The translations under genes were made by a program, and so were the position numbers. Shown here piece after piece: positions 53,042-64,000 of a stretch of 64,000 nucleotides of DNA (position 1 is the first letter of the stretch; each line of letters opens with the position of its first letter). The notes below the pieces were generated by a model. It saw only the letters and a program-made list of their open reading frames with translations. It was not told the DNA's origin and searched no databases. The DNA lies in NCBI GenBank assembly GCA_014925825.1, contig JACGCK010000003.1, forward strand, positions 248,001-312,000. Reading direction: 5' to 3'. Source of the stretch: Pholiota molesta. Taxonomy: Eukaryota; Basidiomycota; Agaricomycetes; Agaricales; Strophariaceae.

Positions 53042-55124
53042 ATGTCACTTCCTATTTCTTATTCCTCCGATGAGGACGACGTTATGTCGTCGGTGAAAAC
53101 CGATGCTTTTGGTTTGTCTGCCCTCCCAGTAGCGAAGAAAGCTCGCGTTGACGAAACGCAGGTCGTCAGCGCTGATGCTGCACCGCACGTTCTTGCGGAG
53201 GTAAGTTGCATTCTCATCGATCTGATGTACTCGGCTCATATGAACTCCAGGATCCGTTGAACATGACGTCCCTGGTCACTCGTCCAAGTGATACACAAAT
53301 GAACGTGAACATACCCTACAAGGACATGGTGCTTCCCATTCAAGGTCCCGAAAATCCGTTCGGTGACAGGGGCCGCTTCCAAAACCAAAATGCGCTGGCT
53401 GGACACGTTGAAGAACAATCGATGTCGGAGCATGCCTTCCGAACCCAGCACCTAACACACGCGATCCTTGGATATTCCGCCAACCCTTCTGTGGACCCAA
53501 ATGCGCCAGCTATTTTGGGATCATTCGAGAATGCCGAGGCGAATAAGTTTGCTACTATTGATACCCTTCGCACGACTAGAGATCAAAAACGAGAACTGAA
53601 ACGGAAGCGCAAGAACCGAGGCGACCTTGAAGTAGTTGACGGCGAAGGTGCTTATGTCGGGCCTTGGGCGTCATGGGAAGGTGAAGAACCACAGCAAGAC
53701 TTCCTGGCAGGATTGGAAGGGACAGGTGACGGAGACGAAGAAGAGGAAGAGGAAGAACCTGAAGTACAGACCGTGGTGAAGAAGGGCAAGCCGAAACGCC
53801 CTATCGAGACCCAGGAACATTCGGTATTCCATGGCAAATCTATGACAGATTACCAAGGACGAACGTACATGTCTCCGCCTATCGCAGAGAACCCCCACCT
53901 TTTGCAAGAAGCCGGTTCTCAAGAATGTTTTATTCCCAAAGTCTGTGTGCATACATGGACTGGGCATACACAAGGTGTTTCCGTCATTCGTACTTTCCCG
54001 GAGACAGGACATCTGTTCTTGAGTGGCTCTATGGATACCAAGATCAAAGTGAGTGTTCATTTTTTTAGCCAACGGAATATGTTTTGACTTCGTTATTAGC
54101 TGTGGGATATCTACACTCATGGCAATTGTTTGAGAACCTTCCACGGCCACACTAAAGCCGTGAAGGATGTTTCCTTTTCCAACGACGGTCGTCAATTTTT
54201 GTCATGCGGATATGACCGTCAAATGAAATTATGGGATACAGAAACCGGTCAATGTTTGAAGCGCTTCAGCAACGGTAAAATACCCTATGTTATACGTTTC
54301 CATCCAGACCAAGACAAACAAAACATTTTTCTTGCCGGCATGTCTGACAAGAAAATTATTCAAGTACGTCCAATCCATAAATAGGCCAGTTCTTGGGGCT
54401 GATAAACGTTTTCATTCCAGTACGACATCAATTCGGGAGAAATTACGCAGGAATACGACCAACATCTTGGGCCAGTAAACACAATCACATTCGTCGATGA
54501 AAATCGCCGTTTCGTTACGACCTCGGACGACAAGACGATCCGAGCTTGGGATTTCGATATCCCTGTTGTAATTAAATATATTGCAGAGCCTCACATGCAT
54601 TCCATGCCAGCCGTCACTCTACATCCATCGAGTATGTATCAATTCCTTTCTGTCCTCAACCGAACTAAAATTTGTTCATCATAATAGAAAAATACTTCGC
54701 CGCGCAGTCGCTTGATAATCAAATCCTGATTTATAGCACGGATAACTTCCGGCAGAATCGCAAGAAGCGGTTCGCTGGGCATTCAGTTGCTGGATATGCC
54801 TGTCAGGTCGGGTTCTCACCGGATGGGAAATGGATCAGTAGTGGAGATGGCGAAGGCAATGTCGTCTTTTGGGATTGGAAGACGGGACGCATTAAGTCGC
54901 GTTTAAAGGCTCATTCGAAGGTGGTGATCGCTCATGAATGGCTGCCGCATGATACTGTGAGTTTGTATACTCTTTTCACCGCCCAGTTATGTTTACAATT
55001 TTGTTCTCTTTTTCAAGTCCAAGGTTATTACTGCGTCATGGGATGGCCTTATTAAGCTTTGGGTAAGTGTTCTTGACATCTAATCCTGTTCTGAGCACTC
55101 CCACTAACAAATTCATAGGATTGA
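53042..55124 (+). CDS. PRP17: pre-mRNA-processing factor 17 (second-step splicing factor)
   Basis: This is a WD40 splicing factor needed for the second transesterification (CDC40/PRP17). It starts [17 protein letters not shown]. The conserved N-terminal region has [20 protein letters not shown] and the [15 protein letters not shown] block, then an acidic run ([10 protein letters not shown]). The propeller starts [20 protein letters not shown] and continues [52 protein letters not shown] and [17 protein letters not shown]. It closes with [14 protein letters not shown], whose last codon and stop lie in the short final exon ending 55124. Six introns (about 53202, 54048, 54364, 54631, 54958 and 55064) have clean borders. 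There is no frame break. The length is about 575-585 aa, as usual for the family. Confidence 0.94.
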
Positions 55125-56733
55125 CCATTTTCAATGTTATCTGTAACACTATATGTAGAGCCAACATGACATCATGATCCGGTCGCACTCCATGCTTATT
55201 TCCATCCTATCTAATGATCTAAATGGTCGTGTCCTCACACGACGTCCTGTTGATTCCCAATGGAGAGTCGAGCTGTCTACCTCGAAGCACTGCAATCACC
55301 TCAACATCAAGGATCAAACCAAGCCAACGAGGAAGGTTGCGGTTATGAGTCGCTCCTGATTTTGTTCGCCTCGGTTGCTGCTTGGTTTATCTTTGTACGG
55401 TAGGTGCTTCTAGTATTAGAAGATGTCCTAATCTTTCGCCGTTGCTTCAGAGGGCGACAACACAGCGAATAGGCCAACTAGCTCACCGAGCGGACCAACT
55501 CAGCGATTAGTCAACACGCATAATATTACCAGCAGCTAGGATTCCGCAGTTTCGGGAGTGGTTGAATTGAGGGAAACAATCGACGCATGGGTCTCCTTCG
55601 AGCTTAAATTTAGACGTCGCAAAGCGGCATATTCTATCTTTGACTGGCCAGCAAAACACACCGACCACAAGCTTGAATCTAGGGTATCTCTATTTCGAGA
55701 CCAACATATAGTGCATTTTCCCGAGAGAAATCTTTGCGAAATATATCCGAAACAGGCACGATTTTTTCACGCTCACAAATTTACATGCACTGACCATTGT
55801 GTTGGTATTCAAGACAGGTACTTGTATTTTATGCAAACGGCATATTGGCTTTTTGTCCTCTTTTCTTAGCACGTTCCCATGCCTTTGAGAGCCATGGATG
55901 TCTCGCAAGATGCATCATGCATGATTGCGAGGGATGAGCACTCTTTGACGTCCATCTTACGTGGAGCGTGCTATCAAATGTGACGGACCTGGACCACACC
56001 AAAGCATCGTCATTGATATCTGCCGTCCAAATGATTGCGGTGGCACACTTTGGATTCCGCCGTAATCAGGTGAGTTCAAGGAAAGGAGGAACTCGTTCTT
56101 TCTAAAAGTATTGACTCCTTGATTACGAGGCGGAACTACTTCAAAGAAGCCAGAGGCACAACCAAATGCTAGTAATCTAAGTCGATGATCGAAAGGAAGC
56201 TTGATTTAAGGAAACTGTGTGAGTGAGATTATTTCTAGGCACCTTTCATTGATGTGGGGATTTGCTTCGCGCGTTAGATATGCATCTCCGGGCATGATGA
56301 ATGCGGAGCATCCTAAATCTATCGTTGAGTCGCACCTCAATGAGACACGATGTGGTCTGTAATCCAGTGCAAGTCGTACTATGATCTACTATGATATCAG
56401 ATTTCTTCAGAGCAGGTCCGCCTGATGGTGCATCATGTGTAGAGGTCCATGATATAAACCACGGGAACATCTTTTTTCGCGGACGGCAGAATTAGTGCCG
56501 ACAGGTGTCATGAGAGACACATGTTACCAACTGGACAAAATAAGACATCTTGTCCTGGGAAATCGTGACAGGGTGCCCAGAGTGCCAGATGCGGAAAGAC
56601 GGCCTCACTGTTCCCTCTCCCCCGAGTCCAAACACACGGGATCCATCGGAGTTGATCTCTGTAAGTACCCATAAAAGCAATGGGTTAGCGGTACCTATCA
56701 ATCACTACTCCACATCCCCCTCTCCCAGCGAAA
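55125..56733. other. intergenic before the secreted repeat precursor
   Basis: About 1.6 kb with no convincing gene; frames at 55,560-55,870 look random. A TATA-like CATAAAAG at about 56668-56675 lies some 60 bases before the ATG of the secreted precursor and could be its core promoter. Confidence 0.5.
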
Positions 56734-57184
56734 ATGTTATTCTCCTCTCGTTACCTCGCTGTTATCTCGTTATTCCTCTTGACGTCGTCGGTGGCAGCTG
56801 CCCCTGTGGGTTATCCCTTCCTCGACATCATGCCCTGCAATAGCTTAACTGACTTATCCTTCTCTAGATCGCGAAGGCTGCCTCCGAAATTGCAGAGCGC
56901 GGCAGCTCCGACTGGAGGCGGGATGCCCCCACTGAAGATTGGAGACGATCGGAAGATGTTGAGGCCCGCGGCAGCGTCGGTCCAGGTACGACCGACTGGA
57001 AACGGTCAGAGAACGAGGCTCGCGGCGGCATAGGCGCGACCGACTGGAACGGTCAGAGAACGAGGCTCGCGGCGGCATAGGCGCGACCGACTGGAAGCGG
57101 TCAGAAACTGAGGCTCGCAGCGGCATAGAGGGGTCCGACTGGAGGCGATCAGAAATTGAGGCGCGCATCCAGTCGGACTGGTGA
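56734..57184 (+). CDS. secreted Kex2-type repeat peptide precursor (frame interrupted once)
   Basis: This is a small secreted protein whose likely fate is proteolytic release of short peptides. Exons are 56734..56805 and 56868..57184. The first encodes the signal peptide (MLFSSRYLAVISLFLLTSSV, then AAAP). The second holds repeat units starting DWRR or DWKR: DWRRDAPTE, DWRRSEDVEARGSVGPGTT, two units DWKRSENEARGGIGAT, DWKRSETEARSGIEGS, DWRRSEIEARIQS, then a terminal DW and stop. Dibasic KR/RR sites at constant spacing are classic Kex2 cleavage points; after trimming, peptides would end in DW. Coding length is 389 nt, one short of a multiple of three. The fourth unit lacks one base near 57049, and the frame is otherwise perfect. 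Nucleotide repeats of 48 nt are nearly identical. The family is not identified; it is not one I recognise as a named toxin or pheromone. Confidence 0.78.
56990..57170 (+). repeat. tandem coding repeats, about 48 nt per unit
   Basis: Successive near-identical copies begin with CGACTGGAA, one unit per peptide. The first two full units differ by only one missing base. The later units diverge at a few positions. Confidence 0.85.
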
Positions 57185-58271
57185 ATGGCTTTGGGGATAC
57201 TTGAACGTGAGCCTATTTTCTCTCTCTTCGGCTGTACGTCAAGGACTAATGGCAAAGTTTAGCCAGTGGACACATTGCCATTGCCTGTTCCTCGTCGCGT
57301 ACTGCGCCTTGTGGGCATTAAAAGGACTCGTAGCCCGCGGCTGTTGACCATGATCGTTTCGACACAACCTATCATCCTGCATACCCCCCTGGCGACCTTA
57401 ATGCCTACGACACTCTTTATCCACTAGTTTAACTTCGGCTTCTCGCTCTCCAACTATTGGTAGAACCTGCACAATCTTTCTTATTTCGCCTGTTGTTTTA
57501 GGATACTTGGCCTTATGATTATACCTCTCTGACTTTTTTCCGTTCATGTTTTTTTTTTTCACATCAATGTATTGCTAAGATTGAAGATTGATTGTTGCGC
57601 AGTGAGACCGTTGACTAAGTGTTGAGAAAAGCTAAAACCGACGCTTAGTTCACACATATAGGAAGATCAGATGTTGTAGTCTTTTCTTGTCAATGCATAC
57701 CCTGGAACATTGGAACCTGTCTACGCCAAAGGGTTGCATCTGCGTTAACCCCGGCTTCTGCAAAGTATGGCGGCAGGTACTCCATTAGGCGAGCGAGCCG
57801 CGAGGTATCCGTCTGCATCCGTTGAATTGGTCAAGGATTGGTCGAAAAAGGAATGGCCGAACTGATTTCATGCAGTCAAGCCGAGAGGAGATAAAGAGGA
57901 CCGAGTGTTCGCCCTCAATTTTGGCGTCAATTGTTTGCTTCATTACAGCGATTCCCGAGACTCCGGGAGTGAATAGAAGTGAATACTATGTTTTATCGGA
58001 CATATAAGTGCAGTGCTTCAGGTACTCCTGTAAATTGGTGTGCTTATGTGGGTATGTATGTGAACAACATACCCTCCTTAGGACAGCGACAATTGTCAAG
58101 GCAGTGGGTGAAGATGTGTATTTATGCCTCCAACTGGACTTATTCCAGAAGGCTGTGACAAGAAAATTGTGTGTGAATGCGATTGGTGTCAAGGGTGTGA
58201 GTCGCCGTGTTATCAACTGAACGACGGACTGTTTATATGACAAAGGTCGCGATGACTTAAAGCCAGGGCAA
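57185..58271. other. intergenic, no gene seen
   Basis: About 1.1 kb. It contains a T-run near 57550-57558 and scattered short frames. No repeat or RNA gene was recognised. Confidence 0.5.
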
Positions 58272-58646
58272 TTATGCGACACGATTGAGATAGAGAATAA
58301 CGCAGACGGGTAGTCTGGTGGTGGTGGACATGGGAGCGACGGCTGATAGACACCAGGACTCACATAAGCTTGGAAGCTTGGCCGCTTGGGTGGCATCGAA
58401 GACAGCACAAGTCATCGCTAACGCCCAGACCCCGACAATGCCGTGGAGTATGTGCGTGAAGCGACCGACTCGGATACGCTGCAAGCAGAGAAGCGCCTAA
58501 GGCCTGAGAGCAGATAGAACTGCGCAAATGAAATACGACTCCTTCCATTTCCCAGAGATATCCCACTGAGTGGTGACATCGAGCACTGTCGAGAACGGAC
58601 CAGTGAACCTGAGTGCGGAATTGGGACGCAGAGCCTGTGCAACCAT
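58272..58646 (-). CDS. possible small membrane protein, divergent from MCM3
   Basis: Two minus-strand exons, 58521..58646 and 58272..58478, joined by a short (42-nt) GT-AG intron, give about 110 aa. The product starts MVAQALRPNSALRFTGPF and includes TVLDVTTQWDISGKWKESYF. It has a hydrophobic segment HGIVGVWALAMTCAVFD and a Cys pair in LPSLCESWCLSAVAP. Amino-acid composition is protein-like and the reading stays open, but the intron is shorter than usual here and no family was recognised. It may be a spurious reading of MCM3 promoter DNA. The start lies 210 bp from the MCM3 ATG. Confidence 0.4.
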
Positions 58647-58856
58647 GGAAGTGCCAAGGTCCTCAGCTTGCCAACGCCATCCCTGGACTCCGTGCGTACT
58701 CGACACAGTGGTGAAGGGAAAACATGAGGGAACGACATGAAGAGCGGACCGGGGAGCCGTTGCTTGGCCGCGCTTGGCTGTGCTTGGGGCAGTTGACGCG
58801 TCTTGTCGCGTTTTTGCAATTAGCGACTCTGACCTCAACGCCCTCCTCGTCCAGCC

Positions 58857-61694
<2,838 letters not shown>

Positions 61695-62154
61695 TGTCGG
61701 TCACTATTGTTTTACTACTTGGACTGTGGATTATCTAGTTATTCGATTAGCTTGTACTACCTGCTTTGCTTTGCGTAATTTATTGCATCTTTCGCGCACA
61801 TTTTTCGCCCGCCAGTTTCATCTGGAAATATGCTCCAAAAAATCTGCGTCTTTTGTCTTTCCTTTACATACGGACAGTGCAAAATTGGTCGACTTACTTA
61901 CGGGATACACATACATTCTAAAAGAATATGCGGCGTGATCGTATTTTATCTCGCCGCAATGGAGCAATGTATTCTCAAGAAGTCGGCGCATAACCCGCGA
62001 CAATGGTGGTAGTACATATAGAATGGCGAGACAGCGGCTGGGAAGATCAACGCCACGTCTTGCTAAATTTTGAAATCTCGCAGCTTTATTGATCGACGGA
62101 GAGTATGTATAAGCATAGCAGTGTCTTCACAAGGTCTGATTAAAAAAGTTTCTG
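61695..62154. other. intergenic, no gene seen
   Basis: About 460 bp after the MCM3 stop codon. It is AT-rich with short frames only; it probably contains the MCM3 3' untranslated region. Confidence 0.5.
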
Positions 62155-62571
62155 ATGTTCGACGTCAACGTAAAAACGTTCAAGTGTCTTCTCTCGAAAG
62201 GCATCGTTCGCGGTGCCGTAACATTTCGAGCATTGCGGAAACCCGAAGGAGGGTACGGTGGCACAATTCGTGGAATAAAATCAAGACTCGAGCTGATGAT
62301 CGACGACTTGAAGAAGCTGTCAGAGGGTCAAGGTGGTCGCTCATTCTCGCATCCTGAGCTCATGTACGGAAATCCTACCACTGATGTGTATGTACATATC
62401 AGATTTTCGGCTATACAGTGGACCTGACAGATTAAGAAACGATAGCTCAGATCCATTGAAATATGCAGGTCACCTAAATTCGCAAAGAGACTGTCGGCTT
62501 TCTGGGAGTTAATGTCAGATCACAAGGTGCTCCCATCGTTCAAGCTAGAAACATTGTCCATACCATACTAG
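62155..62571 (+). CDS. hypothetical protein, 111 aa
   Basis: Exons 62155..62387 and 62469..62571 join through a donor GTATGT and acceptor GCAG to a 336-nt frame. The product starts MFDVNVKTFKCLLSKG and includes FRALRKPEGGYGGTI, SRLELMIDDLKKLSEG and FAKRLSAFWELMSDHK, ending ETLSIPY. It is soluble, basic and moderately helical. I do not recognise a family. The start is the first in-frame ATG; an upstream exon is possible. Confidence 0.45.
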
Positions 62572-64000
62572 AAGAGACACGAGGGCCTGACATGGTGAGA
62601 ACACAATGGGAAGAGGGCGGACGCCGTCAAAAAGAAGAGAAAAAATACAGTCGCGCAAGGTCAGCATAGTTACCACCCAATGCCCAGACTCCAGACCACC
62701 AACTTGGAGGGCGCCGGACACCGTGGCGTCGCGTTCGAATGGATTTTGTTAGGCCCCTAAAATAACGCTGTCGCCGAAACAAGGCGCTTCTGGTAAGGTA
62801 ATCACTTTCGGCATATCGCAAAAGATTAGGAAGACGCAAAGTTAAATCGGCTGGACCATGGTGTCCTCGTGGTCGTCCCATATCCTTTTTCGCATAGACA
62901 GGCGGGCGATGAAGTGCTGGGCCTGAGTCTTGGAAATAACGCGGACCCGGGCGCTCGTATTAATAGTCTGCAACTTTTAAATTCTGTAACGTGGAACTTG
63001 AATGAATAAAACTTTGATAGGAATTTGAGCTGAGTAATAGGGATCTCGCTCACCCGTGGCCGAATTGTCAGAAAAGATCGCTTGGGAATGGTAATTGAGC
63101 TACTCAGACGAGTTGGCTGTCCAAGCTGCCCATATGATGAGTACTACTACTACCTGTCCTCGGCTATCTGTGCTGAGTTGGATCAAAGTTGAATCAGGTT
63201 GCCTCGTCCATCGAACACTGTCTTGGAATCAGGTAAGCTTTAGATTGATTAACTTATACGTTATTCCATGGGGTTATTGTGTTCTCTACCTGCCTCAGGG
63301 ATTAAGCCTTGGATAAGCCTTTAGCGTCCACGAGGTTGGTCAGAGTCCCTGCATTCACGACACAATCCATGTGAAGGCCTACAATCTGGCAAAACCTTCG
63401 ACCAAAAGGCATAAAAGTCGGTACCGAAACTCAATAGATGACACTCACTTATATGCTGAAATGTGAGTTTTTGTTGCACTATGTAGTGCAAGCGTGCATC
63501 CAAAGGAAGCGACTCTCCATGAATTTGTGAAAGCTGTTTGAGTGGGGGAGATGCCAGTCACATTTTGGAGGCCTTCACTGCCTGAGTATCTCCAATGTGG
63601 AGCTGGACGCAGTAGGATACAGTGCTGCTCTATCGTCTGACACCGGCTTGTCCATCTATTTTAAGTGACAAATGGCGTCAATCTCTGGACCAGCATTAGG
63701 CATTCGAAGTTCGAGCAAAAGGTCATGGGAGAATCACTGTTGGAGCCCTCAGATAAATGTCGTCGAAGGTCCGAAATGACAGAACGATAAGCGTAAGCCG
63801 CACCAAATGCATTTGTAAATTCTGAGGATATAGCGAGAGTTGGAATCGATGATTTCAAAGCTTTTGACTTCTTCGATTTGGTGACACAGCTTGCAACGCC
63901 TAAAGAACCTGAGCAACATAGATGTGTAGGTGAAAACAATAAATCCGCACCTCAGTTCTTTTGGCTGCCGTAATGGTGATCTGGACCGATATGTTGGCGC
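62572..64000 (-). CDS. unresolved minus-strand coding exons at window edge
   Basis: Several minus-strand pieces look coding. One frame ends at 62627 with MGRPRGHHGPADLTLRLPNL and RRPPSWWSGVWALGG. Another near 63,321-63,503 reads RLHYIVQQKLTFQHISECHL and GTDFYAFWSKVLPDCRPSHG. At 63,740-63,990 an exon junction (GTGCGG...CTCAG) joins SPLRQPKELR to FFRRCKLCHQIEEVKSFEI and KCIWCGLRLSFCHFG, where Cys pairs suggest metal binding. I could not chain them into a full gene, and the 5' end may lie beyond 64000. They may belong to one or more genes. Confidence 0.3.

Noticed and set aside
55558..55869. 103-codon plus-strand frame downstream of PRP17
   Set aside because: No splice-linked partners, no family likeness, and random composition; it probably arose by chance.

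Overview
The window is nuclear DNA of a filamentous basidiomycete, most likely an agaricomycete. Genes are dense and carry many short (about 45-60 nt) GT-AG introns. Gene content is that of a mushroom-type fungus: GPI-type chitin deacetylase, CYP monooxygenase, OPT transporter, SFP1-like zinc fingers and a mucin-like single-pass membrane protein. Exon boundaries given here were read by eye from splice signals and family conservation.

Layout. 0-3.3 kb: U2A'/LEA1 (minus, cut by the window edge) is divergent from the SAC1 phosphoinositide phosphatase. 3.6-6.7 kb: a SET/NAP histone chaperone and a secreted chitin deacetylase. 8.2-11.5 kb: an SR-protein kinase (minus). 11.5-15.1 kb: gene-poor. 15.1-17.4 kb: a Ste20/FRAY-type kinase, convergent with CSN6 (17.7-19.2 kb, minus). 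20.2-22.5 kb: a cytochrome P450. 22.9-23.0 kb: an intron-containing tRNA-Lys(UUU). 23.3-27.6 kb: MCM5 (minus), divergent from a poly(ADP-ribose) glycohydrolase. 28.7-30.5 kb: a membrane protein of unknown role. 32.0-37.8 kb: a tricalbin. 38.1-40.7 kb: the eRF1 methyltransferase MTQ2 and a TauD-like dioxygenase (both minus). 43.8-46.5 kb: an oligopeptide transporter. 46.9-49.9 kb: PRP19 (minus), divergent from SGT2. 50.4-55.1 kb: a Myb plus C2H2 zinc-finger protein (minus), divergent from PRP17. 56.7-57.2 kb: a small secreted Kex2-type repeat precursor. 58.3-61.7 kb: a possible small membrane protein (minus), divergent from MCM3. 62.2-64 kb: poorly resolved coding exons.

Themes. Most genes are housekeeping: splicing (U2A', PRP19, PRP17, an SR kinase), replication (MCM3, MCM5), proteostasis and translation (SGT2, MTQ2, CSN6), and ER/plasma-membrane lipid homeostasis (SAC1, tricalbin). 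Several neighbours share short divergent promoters of roughly 110-210 bp.

The most interesting new-looking element is the secreted precursor at 56.7 kb. It has a signal peptide followed by five linked repeat units, each introduced by Asp-Trp-(Lys/Arg)-Arg, as expected for a Kex2-processed repeat peptide. The second is the apparent fusion of three Myb repeats to an SFP1-like zinc-finger module.

A caution for every user of this annotation: about a dozen genes, including single-copy essential ones, are interrupted by single-base frame breaks. Nearly all look like one base missing from a short run of the same base. The simplest reading is base-calling or assembly error rather than pseudogenes, so many true proteins are not contained in any one open frame.
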